A stretch of 64,000 nt of DNA from Streptomyces sp. NBC_00286 (GTDB lineage: Bacteria; Actinomycetota; Actinomycetes; Streptomycetales; Streptomycetaceae), in the NCBI RefSeq assembly GCF_036173125.1, contig NZ_CP108054.1:4960001-5024000 (forward strand), given 5' to 3'. The notes under the pieces are model-generated. The model was not told the origin of the DNA. It was given only the letters and a program-made list of their open reading frames with translations, and made no database searches. Below, one piece after another: positions 24,864 to 32,643 of this stretch. The stretch's first letter is position 1; each line of letters starts with the position of its first letter. The translations under genes were made by a program, and so were the position numbers.

Positions 24864-24930
24864 AGACCGTTGGTCTGTTATGACTCGACGGTAAGAGACC
24901 GGTGGTCTACTGTCAAGAGACCGCTGGTTT
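24864..24930. promoter_or_regulatory. Triple TetR operator in SDR/tetR intergenic region
   Basis: Three copies of AGACC-N3-GGTCT type palindromes occur: 24864-24876 (perfect), 24896-24908 (perfect) and 24918-24930 (one mismatch, ending GGTTT). They fill the 94-base gap between the divergent genes. The pattern strongly suggests binding by the adjacent TetR. Confidence 0.8.
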
Positions 24931-24943
24931 GTAAACTGGGCGC

Positions 24944-25609
24944 ATGACATTCCAGCGGGCGCGCAGCAAGGAGCAGCGCGAGATCCGGCGCCAGACGATC
25001 CTGGACACGGCGGCGGCGATGCTCGACGAGATGCCGGTGGCCGACCTGAGCCTCAACGAGCTGAGCCGTCGGGTCGGGCTGGCCAAGTCGAACGTGCTGC
25101 GTTACTTCGAGTCCCGTGAGGCGGTGCTGTTCGAACTGCTGGAGCGCGCCATGGCGAGATGCCTGGCGGAGCTGCCGGACGAACTGACCAAGGGCGTCGA
25201 CCCACACCTGTCGGCGCGCGAACGCGGTGACCAGGTGGCCGCGGTACTCGGCGCGTCCCTCGCCCGCCACACGGTGCTGCTCGATCTCATCAACGCGCAG
25301 CCCAATGTGCTGGAGCACAACGTGTCCGTCGACGTGGTGGTGCGCCACAAGCGGTCGGCCATCGCCGGCCTCACGAACACGGCCGACCTCATCCGCCAGT
25401 ACGTGCCGGAACTCGGCGACGACGCCCGGACGGTGGCCATGATGACGATGATCCTGGCCGGCGCCCTCTCGGCCTACTGCCGGCCCTCCGCCAGCGCTGC
25501 CGCCGCCTACGAAGCCGACCCCGCCGTGAGCGTGCTCCGCCTGGACCTGCGCACCACCCTGGAACACGCCACCGCCACGCTGATCGCGGGCACACTGGCA
25601 CGCCCCTGA
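24944..25609 (+). CDS. TetR-family repressor of the divergent SDR gene
   Basis: The 221-residue product starts with a TetR HTH (about 12-58): KEQREIRRQTILDTAAAMLD, then LSLNELSRRVGLAKSNVLRY and FESREAVLFELLERAM. The ligand domain matches the TetR_C_17-like group by eye (LLDLINAQPNVLEHNVSVDV). Spacing to the divergent SDR gene and the three shared palindromes suggest autoregulation and control of the reductase. Confidence 0.93.
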   Translation: MTFQRARSKEQREIRRQTILDTAAAMLDEMPVADLSLNELSRRVGLAKSNVLRYFESREAVLFELLERAMARCLAELPDELTKGVDPHLSARERGDQVAAVLGASLARHTVLLDLINAQPNVLEHNVSVDVVVRHKRSAIAGLTNTADLIRQYVPELGDDARTVAMMTMILAGALSAYCRPSASAAAAYEADPAVSVLRLDLRTTLEHATATLIAGTLARP

Positions 25610-25695
25610 CACCAAGGCACCGAGGCGCCGAGGAGCCCGCACAGCGGTACCGGTTAATCTGCCCGGAGCGTACGGAGGTACGGACGTACGACCGG

Positions 25696-26742
25696 GTGAG
25701 GCGGGAAGCAAGGGGCGTGGAGGAGAGAGGGAGTCTGGAGGAGAGAGGGAGTCTGGCCGACGGTGCGCGGTTGGTCGCGCGGGGGGTTGTGTATCTCGTC
25801 GTGGGCGGGGTCGCCCTCGTGGCGATCGTCACCGTCGGGTCCGTGCTCGGGCCGATGTTCGCGCTCGATCTCGCTACGCCTGCCATGGCGGCCTGGTGGA
25901 CCGTGTTCACGTCCATCGCCGTGCAGGCGATGCCCTTTCTGCTGCTGGGGACGGCGGTGTCCGCGGGGATCGGGGCGTTCGTGCCGGAGCGGGTCTTCAG
26001 CCGCGTACTGCCCAAGAAACCGGCACTCGCCGTGCCCGTCGCGGGGGCGGCCGGGGTCGTGCTGCCCGGGTGTGAGTGCGCCTCCGTGCCCGTGGCCGAC
26101 AGTCTGATGCGGCGCGGAGTCGCGCCCGCCGCCGCGCTCGCCTTTCTGCTGTCCGCGCCCGCCATCAATCCCGTCGTACTCGTCGCCACCTCCATCGCCT
26201 TCCCGGGCAACCCGGCCATGGTCGGCGCCCGGCTCGTCGCCTCGCTCGGCACCGCCGTGGTGATGGGGTGGCTGTGGGTCCGGTTCGGGAAGGAGGAGTG
26301 GCTGCCCCAGCGGCGTACGACCGGAAAGGGCTCGTCCCCTACCGGGTGGCGCGGCTTCCGGGACGGGTTCCAGCACGACTTTCTGCACGCGGGCGGCTTC
26401 CTCGTACTGGGCGCGGCCGCCGCGGCGACCTTCAACATCCTCGTCCCGCGTTCCGTGCTCGACGTCTTCACCGACTCCCCGTGGCTGTCGGTGCTGCTAC
26501 TCGCCGTACTCGCCGTCATCCTGTGCGTCTGCTCCGAGGCAGACGCCTTCGTCGCGGCCTCGCTGACCGGGTTCTCGCCCACCGCGCGGCTCACCTTCAT
26601 GGTGGTCGGACCGATGGTCGACCTGAAACTGTTCGCCCTCCAGGCAGGTACCTTCGGGCGGGCCTTCGCCATCCGGTTCTCGTCCGTGACCTGGGTCGTG
26701 GCCGTGGCGAGCAGTGTGGGCGTGGGGTGGTGGCTGCTATGA
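25696..26742 (+). CDS. UPF0718/DUF318-type permease
   Basis: This 348-residue protein, from a GTG start, has about eight membrane segments. The core motif GVVLPGCECASVPVADSLMR with nearby LLSAPAINPVVL is the DUF318 permease signature. The PGCECAS cysteines are a candidate metal or sulfur site. A second half repeats the pattern (ILCVCSEADAFVAASL). The first 20 residues contain an 18-bp duplication (EERGSL twice), so the true start may lie further in. It overlaps the next gene by ATGA. Such permease/TIGR03943 pairs are often linked to metal handling. Confidence 0.85.
   Translation: MRREARGVEERGSLEERGSLADGARLVARGVVYLVVGGVALVAIVTVGSVLGPMFALDLATPAMAAWWTVFTSIAVQAMPFLLLGTAVSAGIGAFVPERVFSRVLPKKPALAVPVAGAAGVVLPGCECASVPVADSLMRRGVAPAAALAFLLSAPAINPVVLVATSIAFPGNPAMVGARLVASLGTAVVMGWLWVRFGKEEWLPQRRTTGKGSSPTGWRGFRDGFQHDFLHAGGFLVLGAAAAATFNILVPRSVLDVFTDSPWLSVLLLAVLAVILCVCSEADAFVAASLTGFSPTARLTFMVVGPMVDLKLFALQAGTFGRAFAIRFSSVTWVVAVASSVGVGWWLL
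25719..25754 (+). repeat. 18-bp tandem duplication near permease start
   Basis: The unit GGAGGAGAGAGGGAGTCT occurs twice in tandem. It encodes a repeated EERGSL in the N-terminal tail, if the upstream GTG start is used. Confidence 0.9.
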
Positions 26743-27515
26743 GGTTCCGTACGCAGGGGGTGTTGCTGCTTCTGTGCGGGGCGGCGCTGCTGAGGGTGGC
26801 CCTCTTCAGCGAGCTGTATCTGCGGTATGTGAAAGAGGGGCTGCGGCCCTATCTGGTCATCTCGGGCGTGCTGCTGCTCGTGCTCGGCGTGCTGGGCCTC
26901 GTCAGGCGTGAGAACGGCGACGGGGACAGTCGTGATCACGGCGAGCGCGACAGTCGTGATCAGGATGGCGGCGACCACGGGCACGATGACCGTCCAGGTC
27001 ACGGCCACGGCCATGACCACACCCGCAGCCCCCGTATCGCCTGGCTCCTCGCCGCCCCCGCCCTCGCCCTCCTCATCTACCCGCCCCCCGCCCTCGGCTC
27101 GTACAGCGCCGAGCGCGAGGCGGCGAAGGTCGCGGCGCAGAGCGTCGGCACCTTCCCCAAGCTCCCGGCGGGGGATCCGGTCGAGCTGACGCTGGGCGCG
27201 TTCGCGTCGCGTGCGCAGTTCGACAGCGGCGCCTCCATGAAGGGGCGCACCCTCCGGCTGACCGGTTTCGTGACGAAGGACGACGACGGCAAGTGGTACG
27301 TCGCCCGCCTCTTCGTCAACTGCTGCGCCGCCGACGCCGCGCCCCTGAAGGTCCAGGTCCGCGGCGCCAAGGCCCCCGCCCGCGACACCTGGGTCACCGT
27401 CACAGGCACCTGGCACCGCACCGGCAAACCCGGCTCGGACGAGGCCCGCCCGGTCCTGAACGCCACCTCGGTGGAACGCGTCGACCAGCCGTCGAACCCG
27501 TACGAGAAGCGCTGA
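26739..27515 (+). CDS. TIGR03943/DUF1980 family membrane protein with His-rich linker
   Basis: The ATG at 26739 overlaps the permease stop and gives 258 residues. Two N-terminal membrane helices (GVLLLLCGAALLRVALF, YLVISGVLLLVLGVLGLV) are followed by a Asp/His-rich stretch (about 62-97: DGGDHGHDDRPGHGHGHDHT). That stretch looks like a metal-binding loop. A third helix comes next (IAWLLAAPALALLIYP). The C-terminal domain (LTGFVTKDDDGKWYVARLFV, NCCAADAAPLKVQVRG) is the OB-like DUF1980 domain with its CC pair. Coupling to the DUF318 permease suggests one metal-related membrane system. Confidence 0.88.
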   Translation: MRFRTQGVLLLLCGAALLRVALFSELYLRYVKEGLRPYLVISGVLLLVLGVLGLVRRENGDGDSRDHGERDSRDQDGGDHGHDDRPGHGHGHDHTRSPRIAWLLAAPALALLIYPPPALGSYSAEREAAKVAAQSVGTFPKLPAGDPVELTLGAFASRAQFDSGASMKGRTLRLTGFVTKDDDGKWYVARLFVNCCAADAAPLKVQVRGAKAPARDTWVTVTGTWHRTGKPGSDEARPVLNATSVERVDQPSNPYEKR

Positions 27516-27585
27516 ACCCTGGCCGGCCCCTGCCTGACTCCTTACTGACTCTCGGTCAACTACGGTGTTGTGCTTCGATGTACGC

Positions 27586-27645
27586 GACCCAGGGACCCGT
27601 AAACCCGACCCAGGGACCCGTAAACCCGACCCAGGGACCCGTGAA
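27586..27645 (+). repeat. 21-bp tandem repeat upstream of ECF sigma gene
   Basis: The unit GACCCAGGGACCCGTAAACC (plus C) repeats three times, the last copy ending GTGAAC. It lies 40-100 bases before the sigma-factor start, where the promoter is expected. GGGACCC is itself palindromic in each unit. Confidence 0.85.
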
Positions 27646-27686
27646 CAACCCGTCCCCGACCCGTACACACGGCAGAGACGACCGGG

Positions 27687-28229
27687 TTGCACGGCGTCCC
27701 GCAGACTCCGGCGGGGGGCATGACCGAGGAAGAGTTCGACGCGTTCTACGCCGCCGCGTTCCCGCGGCTGACCGGCCAGCTCTACGCCTTCACCGGGGAT
27801 CACGGCGAGGCACAGGACGTCGTCCAGGAGGCGTTCGTACGTGCCTGGGACCGGCGGCGGGAGTTCCTGGCCGAGGGGGCTCCCGAGGCGTGGATCCGCA
27901 CCGTCGCGATGCGGCTCGCGGTGAGCCGCTGGCGGCGGGCGAGGCGTTGGCTGGAACTGGTGCGCCGCACCGCGCCGCCGGAGCACATGCCGGGGCCGGG
28001 TCCCGAGCGCACCGCGCTGGTCCAGGCCTTGCGGGAGCTGCCCGAGGTGCAGCGCCAAGCCGTCGTACTTCACCATCTGTGCGACCTCAGTGTCGAACAG
28101 GTAGCCTCCGAAACCGGTGCGCCCGTGGGCACGGTCAAGGCCCGGCTGTCCCGTGGCCGCGCGGCGCTGGCGCGGTGGCTGAGCGAGGCCGATGAACTGG
28201 CTGAGAGGGAGGACGACCGTGTCCGATGA
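27687..28229 (+). CDS. ECF RNA polymerase sigma factor
   Basis: This has 180 residues from 27687, or 169 from the ATG at 27720 (MTEEEFDAFYAAAFPR), which is the more usual beginning. Region 2 covers about 15-80 (FTGDHGEAQDVVQEAFVRAW, PEAWIRTVAMRLAVSRWRRA). Region 4 covers about 110-165 (LVQALRELPEVQRQAVVLHH, LCDLSVEQVASETGAPVGTV, KARLSRGRAALARW). The SigE/SigM-like group fits. The next gene overlaps and encodes a membrane protein that should be its anti-sigma factor. Confidence 0.93.
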   Translation: MHGVPQTPAGGMTEEEFDAFYAAAFPRLTGQLYAFTGDHGEAQDVVQEAFVRAWDRRREFLAEGAPEAWIRTVAMRLAVSRWRRARRWLELVRRTAPPEHMPGPGPERTALVQALRELPEVQRQAVVLHHLCDLSVEQVASETGAPVGTVKARLSRGRAALARWLSEADELAEREDDRVR

Positions 28230-28956
28230 CCCCCGGCCCGCCGAGTCCCACCGCGCACTGGCCGGCGCCCTCCGCAAGTGGGCCGACGATCACGAGAGTC
28301 CGCCGCCCGTCCCGGGCGCCGAGATCCGCCGTCGTGCCGTACGCCGCCGACGTCGCCGTCACGCCTCCCTGGCCGCCGTCGGCACCAGTGTGGTGGCGGC
28401 CGTGTCGGTGGTCCTGAGCATGGCGTTCACCGGCGGGAAGGAGGGCCCCCACCACTCCAGGCCACCCGCGGCCACCCTCAAGGCACCGGGGCCGCCGTCC
28501 GCCGCCGGCTCGGTTCCCGCCGCGACCGTGAACCTCTCCCGGCGTGAACTGGTCGTCGGAGGGCGCGTCCTGCCCATCTCCACGGGGTCGGCCAAGACGC
28601 CGACGCCGACCGGCCGTATGACGGTCACCGGCAAGTACAAGGTCGCCGCGCTGCCCACCGACATGTTCGGACTCGAGCGTCGGTACGAGATGAAGGCGCC
28701 GTGGGTGATCCAGCTCCGTACGCCCCAGAACCGTACGAACTACATCGTCGCCTTCACCCCGGACGAGAAGGCTCCCGGCAACTACGACAGCACGACGGGA
28801 TGGATCGGGCTCCGCCGCGGCGACGCGGAGTGGCTGTACCGGCGGCTCGATCGGGGTGCGGTGGTGGCCGTGGTGGGAGCGGCGCCCACGCCGACGCCGG
28901 TACCCGCGACACCCGCGCCGGTGCGGACGACGATGCCGCGCGGTTCGACGTCGTGA
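28219..28956 (+). CDS. Membrane protein with degenerate YkuD (L,D-transpeptidase) domain, likely anti-sigma factor
   Basis: The GTG at 28219 overlaps the sigma-factor stop and gives 245 residues. A cytoplasmic segment (about 1-45) precedes an Arg block (RRRAVRRRRRRHAS) and one membrane helix (LAAVGTSVVAAVSVVLSMAF, about 52-72). The outside part resembles a YkuD domain: LPISTGSAKTPTPTGRMTV near 120-140 and GLRRGDAEWLYRRLDRGAVV near 200-220. The catalytic SHGCIRL motif of active enzymes is replaced by STTGWIGL, so the Cys and His are missing. This suggests a sensor rather than an enzyme. Anti-sigma function is inferred from position and topology. Confidence 0.75.
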   Translation: MSDDPRPAESHRALAGALRKWADDHESPPPVPGAEIRRRAVRRRRRRHASLAAVGTSVVAAVSVVLSMAFTGGKEGPHHSRPPAATLKAPGPPSAAGSVPAATVNLSRRELVVGGRVLPISTGSAKTPTPTGRMTVTGKYKVAALPTDMFGLERRYEMKAPWVIQLRTPQNRTNYIVAFTPDEKAPGNYDSTTGWIGLRRGDAEWLYRRLDRGAVVAVVGAAPTPTPVPATPAPVRTTMPRGSTS

Positions 28957-29052
28957 CGTCCGCCGTGTCGGTACGTACGCCTGTGACGGATACGTACGTC
29001 TCTGTCCGTACGAACCTCTGTGGCCGTACGAACCTCTGTGCCCATGCGTACG
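28957..29052 (+). repeat. Imperfect repeats rich in GTACG
   Basis: After the stop, the DNA holds three imperfect copies of an 18-base unit (CTCTGTCCGTACGAAC type) and several TACGTACG palindromes. No gene is supported. Confidence 0.6.
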
Positions 29053-29505
29053 TCAGTGCCCGTGCCCGTGGGGCATGAGCCGGTCGACCATGCGGCGGGC
29101 CGCTCCCGGACGGGCGGCGGGGACGGGGGGCAGTTCGGCCGGGCGTTCCCAGTCGCAGGGCGGGGAGGGGCGGCTCCGGGCGTCCCCGCCGGCATCCTCG
29201 CTGTGTTCCTTCAGGGCGACGCTCACGAGGCCCAGCAGGAGTTCGACGTCGGCGTCGCAGTCGAGGAGGACGGTGATCCAGGAGGCGCCAGGGCGTGCGC
29301 GGATGGCGCTGTTGTGGCGGAGCTGGGGGAGCAGGCGTTCGACCGCCGTGCGCGTGAGGTGGAGGTCGGCGGAATCGGCGGTGTGGAAATGGACGATCTC
29401 GTGTCCCGCCGAAGCGAAGGCCTGCCCAACGGTGCACTTGGGCGGGCCACTTACCAGGTTCGGCCAGCTCTCCAGGAGAGTCATGGCGCGATGGGCCGCG
29501 GTCAT
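29053..29505 (-). CDS. Luciferase-domain family protein (non-flavin), unknown function
   Basis: From the likely ATG at 29505 (MTAAHRAMTLLESWPNL) the product is 150 residues; an upstream start at 29523 is possible. The core matches small proteins annotated as luciferase domain-containing: GHEIVHFHTADSADLHLTRT, AVERLLPQLRHNSAIRARPG and WITVLLDCDADVELLLGLVS. The name comes from weak similarity and does not imply light production. The C-terminus is basic and His-rich (PHGHGH). No operon partner. Confidence 0.65.
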   Translation of the reverse strand: MTAAHRAMTLLESWPNLVSGPPKCTVGQAFASAGHEIVHFHTADSADLHLTRTAVERLLPQLRHNSAIRARPGASWITVLLDCDADVELLLGLVSVALKEHSEDAGGDARSRPSPPCDWERPAELPPVPAARPGAARRMVDRLMPHGHGH

Positions 29506-29593
29506 AACCACATACTTACGCACTCGTCACTTGGAAGACCACCCCCCGCTTCCGCCGGTTCGGCCGATCACCCGGTGGGCGGAGCCGGAAAGC

Positions 29594-30646
29594 CTAGGCG
29601 GAGAGCTTCTTCGATGTCCGCACCGCCGCCGCGAGCCGTTCGACCACCGGGGCCCAGCCCGCGTAACTGAAGCGCTCCTCCATCGACCACGGCGTGGTCT
29701 GTCCGGCCTTGATGGCGGGCAGCTCGCGCCAAGTCGGCTTCCTGTTGAGTTCCTTGGCGGGGAGGGCGTGTGAGCGGTTGTCGACCATGATCAGGTCGGC
29801 GTGGTGCTTGTCGGCGTTCTCCCAGCTCAGGAACTCCCAGAAGCCCCACTCGTCGGACTTCCTCCCCTCGACGAACTCGACGCCGAGGCTCTTGAAGTAG
29901 TTGAGGTCGCAGTACGAGTCGGGGACGGCGACGTACATCTGCTGGTCGTCCCCCGTCATCGCCATGACCTTGAGCCCGCCGTTCGCCTCGGCGGCCGCCT
30001 TCAAGGTCTCCACGGCCTTGTCGAAGCGGGCCTTCGCGTCGGTGGCCTTCTTCACCTTCAGATCCGCGCCGAGCGCCTCGGCGAGTTCAGCGGTACGCCT
30101 CAGGGGGTCGAGGAGCGAGGTGCGGGCGACGTTGATGCCCACGGTGGGTGCGAGGGCCTCGATCTTGTCCTTGCTCTCCTCGGGTACGTACCAGAGGTCG
30201 GGCGCCGGGAACATGTTGCTGATCAGCAGGTCCGGCTTCAGCGTCGCGTACTTCTCGATGTTGAACTCGCCGAACGCCGTGCCGAGGCTGGTCAGCTTCG
30301 ATACGTCCATCTCGCCGGCCTGCGCATTGGGCTTGCCCCCGACCGGTTTGCTGGGCCCGAAGATGCCCTCGCACTCGATGCCGTAGTCGTAGAGCGCGGC
30401 TGCGGTACTCACGAACGCGACGAGCCGCTCCGGCGCTTTGTCGAGCTCGACGTTCTTCCCCCGGTCGTCCTTGAACGTCCAGGGCCCGCCGCTTCCGCTG
30501 TTCCCGGCCTGCGAGGGTTCGCCGTCGTCCCCACCGCAGGCGGCGACCAGCGGACCGAGGGCGAGTACGCCGCCGACTGCGAGAAGCCGCCGACGGGAAA
30601 TGCTGTGCGGAGTCAGGGGGTTGCGTGAAGGGACGACACTGCGCAT
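29594..30646 (-). CDS. Iron-siderophore ABC transporter substrate-binding lipoprotein
   Basis: This 350-residue protein begins with a Tat-like SRRRLLAVGG and a lipobox LVAAC (Cys near residue 37). It is therefore exported and lipid-anchored. The mature part is a Fhu/FepB-like binding protein (ERLVAFVSTAAALYDYGIEC, KYATLKPDLLISNMFPAPDL, KVMAMTGDDQQMYVAVPDSY). No permease or ATPase genes are adjacent, so it must share a transporter elsewhere. A DmdR/IdeR iron box begins exactly at the start codon. No other plausible start exists downstream, which points to a leaderless transcript. Confidence 0.93.
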   Translation of the reverse strand: MRSVVPSRNPLTPHSISRRRLLAVGGVLALGPLVAACGGDDGEPSQAGNSGSGGPWTFKDDRGKNVELDKAPERLVAFVSTAAALYDYGIECEGIFGPSKPVGGKPNAQAGEMDVSKLTSLGTAFGEFNIEKYATLKPDLLISNMFPAPDLWYVPEESKDKIEALAPTVGINVARTSLLDPLRRTAELAEALGADLKVKKATDAKARFDKAVETLKAAAEANGGLKVMAMTGDDQQMYVAVPDSYCDLNYFKSLGVEFVEGRKSDEWGFWEFLSWENADKHHADLIMVDNRSHALPAKELNRKPTWRELPAIKAGQTTPWSMEERFSYAGWAPVVERLAAAVRTSKKLSA

Positions 30647-30664
30647 TAGGTGAGGCTAACCTAA
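30646..30664 (-). promoter_or_regulatory. DmdR/IdeR (DtxR-family) iron box
   Basis: TTAGGTGAGGCTAACCTAA matches the 19-bp DtxR/IdeR box with one change from the perfect palindrome. It touches the start codon of the siderophore-binding protein, so an iron-loaded repressor would block transcription start directly. Confidence 0.93.
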
Positions 30665-30747
30665 GGGCCCTGCTGCCCAACAGTCCCCGGGAAGGGCGAT
30701 GGGAACCCAGCCGGGATCACAGCCGCGCCCCCCGGATCGGAGTCGTG

Positions 30748-32091
30748 TCAGAGCGGCGGGTGCGCCGGTGCCGGCCCCAGCGTCGTGGTCCCCGGCGCGG
30801 TCTGGTGGCCCAGACCCGTCCGGTACGCGTCCAGCGCCGCCTCCACCCGGCCCGTACGCCGGAACAGGTCGCCCAGCATCCGGCACAGGTCCGCCAGATC
30901 CCCCGCCGCGCCCGCCCGCTCCAACAGGCTCAGCGCCCGCACATAGTGCTCCTCGGCCGACTCCGTGTCCCCCGCGTCCTCGGCGATGATCCCCAGCAGC
31001 CGATGAGCCGCCGCCGCATGAACGGCACCCCGCTCCGAGTTGAGATCCCCCAGCACATCGCGCAGCAGTTCCGCCGCCTCGGTCGATTTGCCCCGCCGGT
31101 GCAGGACGTCGGCCAGTTCCACCACCACCTGGCTGGTGTAGAGCGTCGCGCGCTTCGCGGCGAGGATCGCACGGGCCTCACGCAACTCGCTCTCGGCGCG
31201 GTCCAGTTGGCCGTTCTGGGCGTATACGTAGCCGCGCATCCAGTGGCAGTTGGCGAGTTCCGTACGGGTCTGGAGCTGGCGGTACAGTTCCGCCGCCTTC
31301 GCCAGGGATGCGTCCGCCTCCGCGATCCTGCCTTCGGCGAGCAGCGTACGGGCGACCGAGCGGTGCATACGGGCCACCAGTGCCGGATCCTCCACCTGCG
31401 GAGCCAGCGCCAGGGCGAACTCCGCGGCCTGGGCGGCGCGCGCGTGGGCGCCCATGTCCATGTACGGCCCGATCACGCTCGCGTAGAGGAGGACCAGGGC
31501 GCCGGGGTCGTGCAGGCCGGTGCGGTTGAGTTCGTCGAGGGCGGACTCCAACAGGTAGCAGGCGTACCGGAGTTCGCCCGCCAGGTAGTGGGCGACCGCC
31601 CGTCCGCGCAGGGCCGGCACCCGGATCGGTAACGGTGCGTCCGCGAGCCGTTTCTCCGCCTCCTCGAACCGGAGCCGGCCGGCGACCAGATCGCCGGACT
31701 CCAGGGCGCACTCGCCGAGCCCCAGCAGCGCGGCGGCGCACTCGGCGTCGAGCCCGTGCGCCTCTGCCTCCATCAGCAGCGCCGCGTACTGCTCTGCCGC
31801 GGCCTCCGCCTCCCCGGTGGCGAGGGTGCGCTGCGCGTCGGTGAGCCGCAGCCGCAGGGTCGTGGCGAGGTGGGCGGGACGGCCGGTGGCCAGTTCCTCG
31901 TACGCGACGCCGAGCCGGGCGGCGATATGCCGCAACGCCTCCTCCGAGGGCCGTACGCGCCCCGCCTCCAGCGTGGAGATGTAGGCCGGCGTGTACTTTC
32001 CCTCCGCCAACTGCTTCTGGGTCAGCCCACGTTCGGTACGCAGCTGCTGGACTCGGCGCCCGATGATTCCCGGGTCGTCACGCTCGGCCAT
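30748..32091 (-). CDS. XRE-family regulator with TPR-like repeats
   Basis: From the ATG at 32091 the product is 447 residues. An XRE HTH covers about 10-65 (IIGRRVQQLRTERGLTQKQL, YTPAYISTLEAGRVRPSEEA). Many TPR-like helical pairs follow from about 90 to 430 (EQYAALLMEAEAHGLDAECA, AAEFALALAPQVEDPALVAR, AAELLRDVLGDLNSE). HTH-TPR proteins often respond to peptides or act in signalling hubs. The upstream region holds a perfect 14-bp palindrome (32107-32120). The Pro-rich end GPAPAHPPL is probably disordered. Confidence 0.9.
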   Translation of the reverse strand: MAERDDPGIIGRRVQQLRTERGLTQKQLAEGKYTPAYISTLEAGRVRPSEEALRHIAARLGVAYEELATGRPAHLATTLRLRLTDAQRTLATGEAEAAAEQYAALLMEAEAHGLDAECAAALLGLGECALESGDLVAGRLRFEEAEKRLADAPLPIRVPALRGRAVAHYLAGELRYACYLLESALDELNRTGLHDPGALVLLYASVIGPYMDMGAHARAAQAAEFALALAPQVEDPALVARMHRSVARTLLAEGRIAEADASLAKAAELYRQLQTRTELANCHWMRGYVYAQNGQLDRAESELREARAILAAKRATLYTSQVVVELADVLHRRGKSTEAAELLRDVLGDLNSERGAVHAAAAHRLLGIIAEDAGDTESAEEHYVRALSLLERAGAAGDLADLCRMLGDLFRRTGRVEAALDAYRTGLGHQTAPGTTTLGPAPAHPPL

Positions 32092-32106
32092 GGCCCAAGC
32101 ATGCCA

Positions 32107-32120
32107 GTAAGTCGACTTAC
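32107..32120. promoter_or_regulatory. Perfect 14-bp palindrome upstream of XRE-TPR gene
   Basis: GTAAGTCGACTTAC lies 15 bases before the regulator start, and TACTGGTAAC follows. It is a good candidate for an autoregulatory operator, by position only. Confidence 0.55.
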
Positions 32121-32290
32121 CTCTACTGGTAACCCAACTTCCGTTCGTAACAAGCCAGTTAGTGCTCATGGAAAGCGGGCAGGAGAACTCCGATACCTCT
32201 TGCCCCACGGCCCGTTCCGCTCTACGTTAAGCGGCGCGTTAAACCTACGATTGCCCCCACTTAACGCACTGACGATGCGAGGTTGTCGCC

Positions 32291-32467
32291 GTGTTTCGAC
32301 GCATGTCCACGCGCTATGTCTCGGCGCTTCACGTCACGGTCCGCCACGTCTCGACCCGCCACCTCTCGGCCCGCGATCTTTCCGTCCGCTACCTCCCGGC
32401 CCTGTGCGCCGCGATCGTCGCCTGCGCGGCGCTGATCAGCGCGGGGGCGGCGGGGGCGCATCACTGA
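32291..32467 (+). CDS. Short repetitive membrane peptide (58 residues), tentative
   Basis: A GTG at 32291, with GCGAGG about ten bases upstream, opens a 58-codon frame. The first 37 residues repeat a loose motif (STRYVSALHV, TVRHVSTRHL, SARDLSVRYL), basic and beta/helix-amphipathic. A hydrophobic segment follows (LPALCAAIVACAALISAGAA), ending GAHH. It may be a small secreted or membrane peptide. The frame lacks known homologues to my knowledge, and evidence is codon pattern, ribosome site and hydrophobic end only. Confidence 0.45.
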   Translation: MFRRMSTRYVSALHVTVRHVSTRHLSARDLSVRYLPALCAAIVACAALISAGAAGAHH

Positions 32468-32510
32468 CGGTTCGCCGGCCGATCGACTCGGACCGATCGG
32501 CTCAGTCCGG

Positions 32511-32546
32511 TTCGGACCGTCCGGACCGTTCGGACCGTTCGGACCG
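32511..32546. repeat. 9-bp tandem repeat, four copies
   Basis: The unit TTCGGACCG occurs four times (second copy TCCGGACCG) in the gap between the short peptide and the RibD-like gene. Confidence 0.85.
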
Positions 32547-32643
32547 ATGAGTTTCCGCTCGGCATACGGTCTGAGGGAACGGGCGCGGATTGCGTCCCCT
32601 GCCGAAATGCGAATGCCGGATGCCGAAGCGGGAGTGATGCGTG

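Noticed and set aside
25389..28277. 962-codon minus-strand frame
   Set aside because: It runs antisense to four well-supported genes (TetR, permease, TIGR03943 protein, sigma factor). High GC keeps the reverse frame open.
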